A stretch of 64,000 bases of DNA. Source: Athripsodes cinereus (taxonomy: Eukaryota; Arthropoda; Insecta; Trichoptera; Leptoceridae). The notes beneath the pieces are model-generated. The model was not told where the DNA came from, searched no databases, and worked only from the letters and a program-made list of their open reading frames with translations. Made by a program: the position numbers and the translations under genes. Below, piece by piece: positions 43,895 to 53,729 of this stretch. Numbering within the stretch: position 1 is the first letter of the stretch; each line of letters begins with the position of its first letter. The DNA lies in assembly GCA_947579605.1 (NCBI GenBank), contig OX388319.1, positions 2,666,001 to 2,730,000 of the forward strand, written 5' to 3'.

Positions 43895-44553
43895 TTTTTT
43901 GAATTCTTGTAGTGTGTAGGTACTATTTTAGGTACACCACTCATATATTTCACAGTAATATTTAACTCTCCCTTTTTCTTTCTCTCATCCACTTCCGCCC
44001 ATAGTTCAGCAAGCTGTTTTCTTTGTGACTCTGTGAGATCCCGCTTCACTCGTATTTCTTTTGGTACATTCCTCAGATTAAATAAAACCAGTCGCACCTG
44101 TTCACTGCTCCCGAGCTCAACTTTGATAGGTCTTGTTTTATCGGCTCTTTTCTTCCCTATTCTGAATACACGGCAGAACTGAAGTCCACCAGACCCCTCA
44201 ACATCCCTCAGTATATTTGTCACCTTAGTTGTATCCTCGTGCATTCCATTAAAGGATAATTCACCTTCACTTTCTGGTACATTCAAAACAATCAAATTTT
44301 TTGAACGAACTTTTCGGTCTTCCAGCTCATTCATTGTTTCAATTATTTGAGATGTCAACGATGTGGGGGTCTCCAATTTCCTTGAGTTAGTAAGTATTTT
44401 TAAGTTTTCGTTCTCATTTTTAAGACATGCATTTTCAGTTCTAAGACTAGCCATCTCAACCGCCATCTGTGTATTTGCAGTTGTCATAGCATCACTTAGT
44501 GACACGATTTTGGCTATTTGATCCTTGGTGAATTTATTGCTCGGGTCACTCAT
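43891..44553 (-). CDS. LINE ORF1, coiled-coil nucleic-acid-binding protein
   Basis: First ATG at 44553 gives MSDPSNKFTKDQIAKIVSL and 220 residues to TGA 43891-43893. The open frame continues upstream without ATG. Residues about 10-60 are heptad-like (VEMASLRTENACLKNENENL), a likely trimerising coiled coil. The second half has RSKNLIVLNVPESEGE, FRIGKKRADKTRPIKVEL, NLRNVPKEIRVKRDLTESQR, the pattern of ORF1 proteins in CR1/L2-type LINEs that bind element RNA. The last codons are TCA AAA AAC before TGA, a slippery heptamer (separate entry). Confidence 0.85.
   Translation of the reverse strand: MSDPSNKFTKDQIAKIVSLSDAMTTANTQMAVEMASLRTENACLKNENENLKILTNSRKLETPTSLTSQIIETMNELEDRKVRSKNLIVLNVPESEGELSFNGMHEDTTKVTNILRDVEGSGGLQFCRVFRIGKKRADKTRPIKVELGSSEQVRLVLFNLRNVPKEIRVKRDLTESQRKQLAELWAEVDERKKKGELNITVKYMSGVPKIVPTHYKNSKN
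43894..43900 (-). promoter_or_regulatory. Slippery heptamer A AAA AAC at ORF1/ORF2 junction
   Basis: On the minus strand the ORF1 frame ends TC[A AAA AAC] TGA. The bracketed heptamer is in the correct phase for -1 frameshifting, and the -1 frame (CTG AAC TAT AAT) is exactly ORF2. The stop directly after the heptamer would itself slow the ribosome. No strong downstream hairpin is obvious by eye. A mutation in the A run that separated a once single frame would look the same. Confidence 0.6.
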
Positions 44554-44596
44554 TAGTGCATTCAATTTCTGGATAAGTTTTTGAGATGTTGTTGGT

Positions 44597-44775
44597 ATAT
44601 ATATATCAGTAAATTTAAGGAAACTAAATGACCAAACAGTAAACAGAGAACCAATTTTGTGTGATATAGGTAGTTATATATATCAGTAAATATATCAGTA
44701 AATTTAAGGAAACTAAATGACCAAACAGTAAACAGAGAACCAATTTTGTGTGATATAGGTAGTTATATATTAAAT
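44597..44775. repeat. 89-bp direct duplication upstream of ORF1
   Basis: ATCAGTAAATTTAAGGAAAC...GTGATATAGGTAGTTATATA occurs at about 44606 and again 89 bases later (44695), nearly identical. It lies just before ORF1 on the minus strand, where a LINE 5' UTR and promoter would be. ORF1's open frame runs through the proximal unit. Confidence 0.8.
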
Positions 44776-44779
44776 ATGA

Positions 44780-45400
44780 AATTAAACTATAAATATAATA
44801 AAAAATAATATTTATATATATGTACTTATGGTTATACAAACTTGTATCTTTCCATCTCCTTTCAAAAATAATAATATATTATTTCAAGAGTTTTTCTCCC
44901 TCTCTCCTTTCTCACACTTCTCAATGATTTCCATCTTCCACTCTTCTCTTCACCTCTTCTGCTCTGTTCTGTTCTACTATTCCTCGACTCCTCAGAAAAC
45001 TTTCCTTACTTCTCCTGACAATTATTAGGGTTACCAGAATGTATCGGCTGCTTTATTGAAAAAGATGGACTTGTTTAGGTATTGTTTATCTGACTCTTAA
45101 TACGAATTCTATGATTCCACAAACTTCTTGCAAGCAAGCTACATAATGTGCTTATATCATGATAGTGGAGGTAGTTAGCTGCATGATTCTATTCCAGTTT
45201 ATTTAGAGTCCAGATTCGAGATTCTACAATCTGCATGGTTACTCTTGACACTCTTGACACAAAACATATGCTGACCCAAGCAAAATAAGAAGTTTCATGG
45301 CTATTTTTTTAATTCTGGATATTTATTACCACTAACAAATTTATCCAAAACTCTTCACATGAAACTTCCTGTTTTTGTTGTTTTAAAACTGTATTTTCTT
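44780..45400. other. Spacer with pyrimidine-rich segment
   Basis: 44890-45010 is rich in C and T (TTCTCCCTCTCTCCTTTCTC). 45230-45255 has GGTTACTCTTGACACTCTTG, a scrap of the MITE end seen at 56496. No gene. Confidence 0.4.
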
Positions 45401-45404
45401 TTTT

Positions 45405-45536
45405 TTATTTATTTTAGGCCGAAGCCTTTTACATGTAAAAAATTTAGTATACATACAATACAAACCCAAATACATACAATGTATTTGGGTTTATAACAAA
45501 ACCCAGATATATCTTTTAAAAAAAAAAAAAAAAACA
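45405..45536. repeat. LINE tail and SINE tail fragments
   Basis: 45405-45440 (TTATTTATTTTAGGCCGAAG, CCTTTTACATGTAAAA) is a minus-strand LINE-like 3' end resembling 46010-46060, 51735-51800 and the tail at 39510-39575. 45479-45536 is only the last 55 bases of the plus-strand SINE (TGTATTTGGGTTTATAACAA, AACCCAGATATATC, poly-A). Confidence 0.6.
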
Positions 45537-46004
45537 TGCATACAAAAAGTATTCCTTTTTAAAAAGACACAAAACAATTAATTTGACACAAAACAAGAGT
45601 ACAATTAAAAAATAGAATAACGTTAACTCAATTTAAAAAAAAATCAAAAAAGAAATTTGGTCAAGAAATTAATTTAAAAAAAATTAATTTAAAATTGAAT
45701 TGATATAAATATAAAATGTCAAACAGAAAAACAAATGGTCAGTTAGTTAAAAAATCGCAAATTAAGGTCAAATGGTTTTATATATATATGTACAGCAAAT
45801 TATAAAATCTTGGAAATCTATCATTACCATTTGGAGAGCAGCTTTGCTACTCCCGAAAATATGTGCTCAACATTTGTACACATCTTTATTTTACAGTTAT
45901 AGTGAAAAATATTAATTTGTATTGTTAACACAAGGTCAGCACAAAATAGGTCGGCGGTTCGCCATTTGGTAACCCCTACCCTAGATAATTTTAATTATTT
46001 TAAT

Positions 46005-46060
46005 TATTTTTTTATTTTACAATTATATACGGCGTGAGCCTTTTACATGTTGAAATTATG
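46005..46060 (-). repeat. LINE-like 3' tail fragment
   Basis: TTTTTATTTTACAATTATAT, ACGGCGTGAGCCTTTTACAT, GTTG: an A-rich tail (minus) preceded by ATGTAAAAGGCTCACGCCGT. Same type as 51735-51800. Confidence 0.5.
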
Positions 46061-46279
46061 AGACAGAGTACAAAAGCATACTATTACACAATATCAATTC
46101 ACATATACACAAGTCAAAGTTTATAAAATCACACATCAAGGTCAGAGTTAAAAAGAATTTACATTAACAAAACAAGTACAACAGAAAAAAAAAACAATAT
46201 TTAAGGTAACATAATCGATAATGTTCTCAAAATAATAAATTATAAACAAATTATAAATTGAATTAAATTATAAATTATT

Positions 46280-46508
46280 GATGATATTATACTTTAAATA
46301 ACACACAGTTTACTTTTCACTAAGATTTATTCTAACCTCGAGCGCTTTCGTCAATGTTAATGAATTGACATTTTCAACAGAACTCTTGAAAATGTCAATT
46401 CATGTTCTCTTGAAAATGTCAATTCATTAACATTGACGAAAGCGCTCGAGGTTAGAATAAATCTTAGTGAAAAGTAAACAGTGTGTTATTTAAAGTATAA
46501 TATCATCA
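46280..46508. repeat. Long near-perfect palindrome
   Basis: Left arm 46280-46373 (TGATGATATTATACTTTAAA ... CGAGCGCTTTCGTCAATGTT ... TTGACATTTTC) and right arm 46413-46508 are inverted with almost no mismatch, separated by about 40 bases. The spacer contains a partial copy of the arm tip (CTTGAAAATGTCAATTCATG). Transcription would give a hairpin RNA with a stem of more than 90 base pairs. Confidence 0.88.
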
Positions 46509-46866
46509 TAATGAATTTTCACTCTGTGAATGTACAAACTTTAGAGTTAATAAATTATTGAATTTATAAATATTATAATAATATTTTAGTTTCATTTTAA
46601 AATGATACCTTTTATTTTAAATAGCTCAATGAATTGTGGTAGCCCTTTTCCCAGTCAGCAACTACTACACAAACAATTAATGCTCAGAGCGAAACCAACT
46701 TTTCCACTTGTAAAAACTCTGCAGAGAAATCAGTAGGTAGGTGTATAGTTTCTATAGTACATAAAAAGTTAGGGAGATAGATTGAGAGAATGTATTTAAA
46801 GTCACTTACACATTTCAGTTTTAATATTGTAGCATCAACTATAGTCAGATAGAATAATATTATGTA

Positions 46867-47345
46867 GACTACTACTACTATACCATCACAGCATATCCCA
46901 CAAGTGGGGTAGCCTGCAGACCAGCTGCATATCGTCGTTGCATATTCAAAAAGGTGTACGTATGTGGATTTATAAATGTTTTGACATTTCTAGAATAAAT
47001 TGCTTATAATGACATCATAACCATTTTCTAAAGTGATTCTTAGTATCAAATATTAAAATTCAATACTTGCAGAATAAAATCACATGCCAATAAAGGAACA
47101 GACAACAATTTTAATGCCCTAATGAACAGTTTTAAAAGAGTATGCCTAAATTCAAATGTTCGCACATACCTCTTTTTGAATATGCAACGACGATATAATA
47201 AACATGAAAGCTGACCTTTCCGTGCCAGTGTAAAATAAAGATGTAAAATGTTTTATTTTTTTCGAACACCTGCCTTTCACAGGACACTCGAAAATGTACG
47301 GAGAAGAGTGGGAGACAAATTCTTTACTGGGTGCTCCACGGAATA
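46867..47345 (+). repeat. AMRF repeat split by a MITE
   Basis: Left part 46867-46931: ACTACTACTACTATACCATC, GTGGGGTAGCCTGCAGACCA, GCTGCATAT. Right part from 47194: ATATAATAAACATGAAAGC ... CACCTGCCTTTCACAGGACA ... GGGTGCTCCACGG. Joined across the insertion they give the usual order (GCTGCATATAATAAACATG). Missing in this copy: the GTGGCAAACCTCATC segment. Confidence 0.85.
46932..47193. mobile_element. Small MITE nested in the AMRF repeat
   Basis: 262 bp with inverted ends TCGTCGTTGCATATTCAAAA (left) and TTTTGAATATGCAACGACGA (right), perfect over about 22 bases and fairly similar beyond (GGTGTACGTATGTGG / CGCACATACCTC). Flanked by TA (46930-46931, 47194-47195) or, read one base further in, ATAT. 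TA would point to a Tc1/mariner-related MITE. No open frame. Confidence 0.85.
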
Positions 47346-47404
47346 AACTGTGTAGACAATGATTTAGTATATGAAATAATACTATACCGTGGAGAACTAA
47401 TACC

Positions 47405-48046
47405 ACCCGGTATATAATTAGTCCCCCACTCTTTTCCATAAGTTTTCGATTGGCCTGTAAAAGGCAGGTGTTCGGAAAAACAGAGCTATTTTAATAATTT
47501 ATTGATAAAACAAGTTATATAGATATTTCACAGTTGTTGACTTTATTAATTTTGCGAGCCGGCTTTCAAGAGCTTCCGCTAATAAATCTTGTTTTATTAA
47601 TAAATTTTGTTAATTTAAACTTCCACTAAGAATCGTCGGTCGATAAATTAAAGTTTTACAAAGGTATTTTACATTTACCCGTGAAGCACCCGCATTGGTC
47701 CTCCACTCTTTTCCATAAGTAAATGGCAGATGTTCGAAAAAAAGAAGACACTTTACTCTCAAGTTCATCGAAGAGGTTTGCCACACATCCTGAACGTCTT
47801 AATTTTTTGTAACACAAAGAAGACAGCTTGCATATTTTTTACATGTAGCTGATCTGCTGGCTACCTTACTTGTGGGTTATGCTGTGATCGTATAATAATG
47901 GTAGTTTTACATCTTAAAATGAGGTTTACCACTCATCCTGAACGTCATTATTTTCTGTTGGCACAGAGAGGACAGCATGCATTTTTATTGCATGCACCTT
48001 ATCTACTGGCTCCCTCGTTTTTGGGACATGCCGTGATGGTACAGCA
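47405..48046 (-). repeat. Cluster of three AMRF repeat pieces
   Basis: 47418-47485 (CCCACTCTTTTCCATAAGTT to GCAGGTGTTCGG), 47696-47893 (CTCCACTCTTTTCCATAAGT to TGGGTTATGCTGTGATCGTA) and 47905-48043 (GAGGTTTACCACTCATCCTG to GACATGCCGTGATGGTA). The third keeps an open frame: KMRFTTHPERHYFLLAQRG, QHAFLLHAPYLLAPSFLG. 47490-47690 between pieces is unassigned. Confidence 0.7.
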
Positions 48047-48049
48047 TGC

Positions 48050-49520
48050 TTAATGATTTCCGAGTTTTCGATCAATCGCATATCAGTCCAAAAGGCGTCT
48101 TTTTGTATTCTAAAAATAATTTCATGTGAAAGGGGTTAGAAGAATCCTTCAGACTTTTAGATAGAGTTGAACAAGTGAATTTATCTGAATGAACAGAACT
48201 TATCAATATTATTTCCATCTGCTGCGATATCTGCTATTTTATTATTATTACATAATATTGATTTGCGTTTGATAAAACTTTTCGATATTATTATAATATC
48301 AAACCTTGAAGAATTAAACCAATTACATTTTCAATTGACGATTTCAATCCCTGTATTGAAATGTGTTTTATAAAAAATGAATTAAATTATCTGATTGAGC
48401 TCATTGGTAAGTAACCGAAAGCTCTGTCGTTTTGTTATGGTTTTTAATAGGTAGAAGCTATGATTCTTTGTCGAATCGTGTGATGTCTTGTTTTTACTTT
48501 TACCAGCCTTTTTAAAACACAGCGAAAAATCTTTTTTTTTCTGAGAATGTTTTTATAAAATCTAACCATCTTATATAAAATTTAATGATTTATTAGAATA
48601 ATAATTATGTTAGCGTTAATTGGATGCAGGCGGATCAAGATCGGACAACGTAGAGATGAGTAAAAAGCAATAGACTTGGAGAAAGCTTAAAGCTTAGGTA
48701 TTTATATGTATTCCATAAATAATTATTCAAAAATTTTATAGAAGAAAAATGAATAAATAACTCAATTTAGTTTGTTCTTCTGTGTTTGTTGTTTTGTAGC
48801 CACGTATTTGTAGAGTAAGCTTCATACGTTTCGACCCACCTGCTGTGGCCATCTTCAGGGATATCTCCTCTTACATTGTTTATTCTTCTGTTTTTCGTAG
48901 ATGGTCATCTTTCTCTTTTTATTTTTGCGTCGTTACGTAGATGGTTCTGTGTGTTTTTTATTATCTGCGTTGTTAGGCACGTGAACGAGTGGATTGTTAA
49001 TTGCTTGTAATTTGATCATATTTCATTATTTTTAAGCCTTGAAACCAGAGGTAAAGTCGAATTTTCGGCTGGTATGAAAGATACGCCACTGATCAACATT
49101 ATGCAGATTTTTTTGTGTAATAAAAAGTTTAATTTAAAAAATATGTATTCCTCATAGATATAAGATGGTATGTAGATGATTAAATTCTGCAATAATTATT
49201 ATTTTCTTCTGTAAACTAAATGTACGAGTACATCTAGAATTGAGAGTAATTATACTATTTTTATACTCAAGAAATATCTCATATTTACTGTGTTGGTAAC
49301 TTGGCAAAATCGTTCGTATTGGCATAATCTCAGTAACAATTTGTTATATTATTAAAAAAAAAATCTCGCAACCGAGGATTTCACTATTAAGACGTTTTCA
49401 CAGTAGGTACGTATATAATTTACATGACACCCATGGAAATTCAATATACTTAATTTAAAAGGTGAGTACGAAACAAATGAATAAATTCAAAAACATCGAT
49501 GTTATCCCAATAATATTTTT
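48050..49520. other. AT-rich spacer with one dispersed motif
   Basis: 48798-48870 reads GCCACGTATTTGTAGAGTAA, GCTTCATACGTTTCGACCCA, CCTGCTGTGGCCATCTTCAG: an inverted-sense CTGAAGATGGCC...CGAAACG motif common in animal repeats. The rest has no gene or element I can support. Confidence 0.4.
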
Positions 49521-49524
49521 CTGT

Positions 49525-49565
49525 TATATAATGATGATGTGCAAAAAGAATAAATAAATAAATAT
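49525..49565 (+). repeat. LINE 3' tail fragment
   Basis: ATAATGATGATGTGCAAAAA, GAATAAATAAATAAATA: the last 40 bases of the family at 9725-9890. Confidence 0.55.
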
Positions 49566-49569
49566 ACAG

Positions 49570-49753
49570 GACTGGGGGCCTAGTCAAAACACATTTTAGC
49601 GTTAAGTTTTCGTTCAAATGTAGACGGCGTTGCGAGAACGTGTCAATTTTCGTAGCTACTCGTATATTTTAGCTACGAAAATTGACGCTATCTCGCAACG
49701 TCGTCAACATTCGAACGAAAACGTAACGCTTCAATGTGTTTTGACTAGGCCTA
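49570..49753. repeat. Long foldback element
   Basis: Left arm GCCTAGTCAAAACACATTTT...GACGGCGTTGCGAGA...CAATTTTCGTAGCTA and right arm TAGCTACGAAAATTGACGCT...CTCGCAACGTCGTC...GTGTTTTGACTAGGC pair over about 80 bases with a loop of about 12. Half of it (TTGCTACGAAATTGATACTT ... GTGTTTTGACTAAGGC) is at 58605-58690. Confidence 0.85.
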
Positions 49754-50264
49754 CAGATAAATACATTTATAAAAATCGATGTTTTCCCAACAACTAAGGA
49801 CAAGCTTGGAAGTTCATTATAATTTAAAAGATGTGTAAAGAATAGATAAATAACATATACATTTATTAATACATTTATTATGTACATTCTTTACATTATA
49901 CATTATACATAATGTTAACGAAATTTTAAGTATAAAGCAGGCTTTTCACTGCCGAGATACATTGCGAAGGTTAACCAGCTTACTAAGTTTTAATTGGTAA
50001 AGGAAACTTACTTCACTCGGGTAAGTATAATGTATTTTAACAAAGGATTATCCAACCGATACTTAAATTATAATATTTTATGATTCCCAAGGAGGGCGAT
50101 GGTATGCCAATTCGCGGTATCATCTTGTGACGAAAACTGAAAAAATATCAAACGTAAGATTGATTTTTCATTATTTTAATATTAAAAAGACAATATTTTT
50201 CATATAATGATTTTTTTAATCTCTTATTTCTTTTAATTTTTCATATTTCTCCTCTTCTAAAATA

Positions 50265-50640
50265 TCTTCACTGGCTCAAAGTCAGAGAAAGAGTAGAGTT
50301 TAAAATCATATTGACTTTGTTCAAGGCACTACATGGCATGGCACCAGTGTACATCTCGGAGTTATGCATTTCTGAGGAGGCAACGGACAGGCAAAAATCA
50401 CTAAGGTCTGCAAACACAGACTCTGTCAATAGACTTGTGGTACCGCGTAGGGGGGGTCTGGCCAACTATGTTGACCGTGCCTTCTGTGTGGCTGGTCCGT
50501 TGCTGTGGAATAAAATTCCCTATAATTGCGAACTCTGGAGAATGTGGAGGAGTTCAAGACGAGGTTAAAAACCCTATTGTTCGGGAGGTGTTATGATTCT
50601 TGAATGGGCCCTTGCGGTGATTTTTCCACAAAACGGCGCA
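50265..50640 (+). pseudogene. LINE reverse transcriptase C-terminus (L2/CR1-like)
   Basis: HWLKVRERVEFKIILTLFKA, LHGMAPVYISELC, SLRSANTDSVNRLVVPRRGG, LANYVDRAFCVAGPLLWNKI, PYNCEL; then a one-base shift at about 50535, after which LENVEEFKTRLKTLLFGRCY and DS end at a stop. The pattern (WLxxxxRxxFKILxLxFKALHGxAPxYL ... RAFxVAGPxLWNxLP ... VxxFKxxLKTxLF) is the hallmark end of L2/CR1-group LINE proteins. Confidence 0.8.
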
Positions 50641-50696
50641 TCATAAATAAGTTGTCTAGTTATTATTATTAATGAGTAATAAATATATCAGAATAT

Positions 50697-50870
50697 TTTT
50701 TTTTAAAGATATATCTGGGTTTTGTTATAAACCCAAATACAGCCTTATACACCTTTCACGGTAAGCTAAAAGTTTGTGTCGTGAATGGAGAGTTTGTCGG
50801 CACCTGGGATCGAACCGCGGACTCCTTGTTCACGAGGCCGAGACACTACCTCTAGGCTACCGACGAACTC
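50697..50870 (-). mobile_element. tRNA-derived SINE, full length
   Basis: Minus strand: GTTCGTCGGTAGCCTAGAG, B box CGGTTCGATCCCAGG (plus 50804-50818), body, hairpin tail and short poly(A). A few substitutions (GAATGGAGAGTTTGTCGG) distinguish it from the consensus. Confidence 0.87.
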
Positions 50871-50929
50871 ATAAATATATATTGTGATAAGGGCAAAATA
50901 GAATATTTTCATCTACATGTCTATACATC

Positions 50930-51000
50930 ATCACGGCATGTCTTACAAGTGGGGTAGCCGCAACGGCGTGCCTTTCATACATGCAAAATTTATTCATTAA
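50930..51000 (+). repeat. AMRF repeat fragment
   Basis: ATCATCACGGCATGTCTTAC, AAGTGGGGTAGCCGCAACGG, then TTTCATACATGC. Only the tail-proximal 60 bases. Confidence 0.6.
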
Positions 51001-51234
51001 AAAAATATACTTTTATATACTTTTACTTTTATATATTTTTGCCTCAGCTGGTGCATAGAGAGCACTTTACTTTTTCTTTTATTTGTGTTATATTTTAATT
51101 TGAAACATAGTGTTAAATAATCAATTTAACAAACTTCACTGGCTTGTGAAAAATGTAATATTTAAGTTGTACTGTATAATATGTAAAAGCTGTTTGTTTG
51201 TATTAATAAAATAAAATAAAAATAAAATATACCT

Positions 51235-51515
51235 ATCCACTGAAGAAATCAGCGTTCATGTATGAGAAATTGCATGAATGTGAAGGATGCGAAGAAGTAT
51301 GTAAACGTAAAGACAATTTTTGATCAGCGGGTTACTCTTGACCCAATCTTATTATGATCTTAATCTGAGAGTGGTCATTTTCCATATTTACATAGATATT
51401 ATGGTCAGCTACCGCGACATTGATATGCACGTATTTTTTACTATAGTCACTTCGCGTAGAGTTTAGAATAGGACAAGATTAAAATCGCATTCAGATTATA
51501 TCAAGAGTAACCTTG
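51235..51515. repeat. LINE scrap followed by a MITE
   Basis: 51240-51305: AAATCAGCGTTCATGTATGA, GAAATTGCATGAATGTGAAG, from the TATAG-tailed LINE coding end. 51328-51515: MITE with ends GGGTTACTCTTGACCCAATC and ATATCAAGAGTAACCTTG, inner CTACCGCGACATTGATATGC and ATAGTCACTTCGCGTAGAG. A better preserved relative is at 56496-56706. Confidence 0.6.
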
Positions 51516-51734
51516 TAGATTCTACCACAAATTGAGTAACAGTTCTGTATATGCCTAAAGCAAAATGTTGCTTGAATTCACAAGAAGCTCAATACTTAAT
51601 AGGTAATGCTGGTATTAAGCTAAGTTTTTTAAAACTTAACGATTTTTCAAGGACCATAACACTGTTCGATACCTTCTTACAGATATATAGACAGTGAATA
51701 GATTACATACTCACATACTTGTCATATTATGTAT

Positions 51735-51800
51735 TTTTTATTCATTTATTTATTTATTTACTTATATATCCACGATGTGGGCCTCTTACATGTTACGAAA
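51735..51800 (-). repeat. LINE-like 3' tail fragment
   Basis: TTCATTTATTTATTTATTTA, CTTATATATCCACGATGTGG, GCCTCTTACATGTTACG. Tail of the same type as 46005-46060 and 39510-39575. Confidence 0.5.
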
Positions 51801-51804
51801 TGCA

Positions 51805-53110
51805 CAAAAAACTAATCGAAATTCTCTTTCACGAAACAGTAAGAGCAGGACAAGAGCAACGATTGACGAACTATGAAAAATATACCTAAATAGGAATCAA
51901 ATTAAATAATTTGTTAAATTAGTCGAATCAAATCATTCTATTATGGAAGTCAAATGAAAGCTTATGTTAAATATTGTATTCTGTTCTACATATTCTTGTC
52001 GTGGATACATATTGTTGTGGAATTGAATCTTGTCGTGGAATTGAACCATATACATTCATTTCAGCATGGAAATAATTTCCTGATGTTTTTTTTTTGTTTT
52101 TATTTGATCTATGATGATTGATGATGGAATCTGTATTGAATACTGTTTGACGAAATGCTAACAGAGCCCTTTACACTCTGCTTAGCAATGATATTGTGTT
52201 TTGATCTATGATTCTGTATTTTTTTTTTATTTTTTTTGTATATAATCTATTGTATGATCCTGTCTTTGAAATTGACGAGTCCAAGTGCCAGAAACTTTGG
52301 TCTAAGGACGATAAACAACAATAAACAATATTGTATCCAAAATATTCGATGTCATTCAATAATATAATATGTAACCTCTGACATGGATATCTTTATGTAT
52401 CCGAGATTCTCATTTACTTAATCTATTTATTTATCTATATTTATAATATGAGTTGGATCTTATGTCCTAGAATTGATCCTTGAGGTGCTTTGGCACTTAA
52501 ACGACACTTTCATGTTGTCCAATAATAAATAAATAAATTAGTGTCTGGCATAAAGTTTGAATAAAAAGTTTAGTAATATTATTAAGAAAAAATTGACAAG
52601 AATTAATAATAAATTTTTAAATAAGATTTCGAGCTTAATACCATAAGAAATTCGTAAGTAGATAAAGGCAAATATTTTATATCTATACCTACTAATAAAA
52701 ATTCCGGTCCTGTGGCAAGATAATCCAGAGCCGGTTTAACGTCGAAGAGTTTCACCTCATACCTACTAGCTACAGTGGGTATATATATTATATGCAGGTA
52801 CTGAAGAAGAAGAAGAAGAAGAAGCAATGTAAGATTCAATTGAAACTTTTTGCCTTTGGTTTACTTTTAAACTTGAAAACTGTTTCATACAGAAAGCTCC
52901 CCACGTAGCTATCAATAATCTACGTATTATTTTTTATCCGTTTGTTAATATGTACTTATGTATGTTTAAACATGATTTTTGTAAAAAACATAGACAAAAT
53001 CACAAATTTTTGGACATAAACTGAATGTCTGCTGATCAAAATGAAATTATTTTATTTTTATGATTTTTTATTTATGTTTATGATTTTTCATTTTTCTGAC
53101 GACAATTTTT
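51805..53110. other. AT-rich spacer
   Basis: No gene supported. Contains two adjacent TCTTGTCGTGGA-like 20-base repeats (about 51993-52045) and GAAGAA triplets at 52804-52826. Confidence 0.35.
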
Positions 53111-53116
53111 AATTGG

Positions 53117-53455
53117 TATTATGTAGTTTTATAATGAACCGAATAGAGGCATTTGAGATGTGGCTTCATGCGCATCCCATGGACTGATTTGGTTACCAAT
53201 AATGAGGTGTTGCGGAGGGCTAGAACAGATAGAGAGATGTTATCCAACATAAAGATGAGGAAGATGGCATATTTGGGACACGTACTTCGTAATGAGAAAT
53301 ATGGTTTGCTCCAGCTCATTTTGAAAGGAAAAATTGAGGGTAGTCGTGGTGTGGGAAGGCGGCAGATGTCCTGGCTGAGAAATATCCGACAGTGGACCGG
53401 AGTTCGGAGGGTGGAGGAGTTGTTTCGGCTGGCACAGGACAGAGAGGCCTAAAAA
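53117..53455 (+). pseudogene. RTE-like LINE C-terminus
   Basis: MNRIEAFEMW in one frame, then from 53153 RIPWTDLVTNNEVLRRARTD, NIKMRKMAYLGHVLRNEKYG, LILKGKIEGSRGVGRRQMSW, LRNIRQWTGVRRVEELFRLA, stop at 53450-53452. A single frameshift near the start separates the two. This is the C-terminal tail (WxDxVTNxEVLRR ... YLGHVLRxxxY ... KGKIEGxRGxGRRxxSWL). Confidence 0.78.
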
Positions 53456-53609
53456 CATTTCTTAATTAGACAAAGCACACCACGCGATATGGACGGGTTG
53501 CGGGTTCAAGTACTACCAAAAGAGGTGACGTTGTTTTTTCTAAGTCTTATACTATGATAATTTATTTACATTGTTTATACCAGCTGAATTCATGAAAATG
53601 GAAGTTAAA

Positions 53610-53728
53610 TATACATACATACATACATACATACATACATACATACATACATACATACATACATACATACATACATACATACATACATACATACATACAT
53701 ACATACATACATACATACATACATACAT
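53610..53728 (+). repeat. (ACAT)n microsatellite
   Basis: About 29 uninterrupted ATAC/ACAT units. The frames it opens on both strands (YIHT and VCMY repeats) are artefacts. It abuts a LINE fragment that also ends in (ATGT)n at 53905-53920, so it may have grown from a retroelement tail. Confidence 0.95.
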
Positions 53729-53729
53729 A

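Larger units (their letters stand above)
39505..44775 (-). mobile_element. Two-ORF LINE, nearly complete
   Basis: From 5' (right) to 3' (left): duplicated 89-bp segment, ORF1, ORF2 (endonuclease + reverse transcriptase), a minisatellite-rich 3' region, then GGCCTTGTGCCGTGTATGTT (minus) and an AATAAATGAATAAATG tail at 39505-39530. The two ORFs are intact, so the copy may be young or even active. ORF1 coiled-coil plus RNA-binding-like C-terminus and ORF2 motifs fit the CR1/L2/Jockey group (inference). No target duplication could be fixed because the exact ends are uncertain. Confidence 0.85.
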
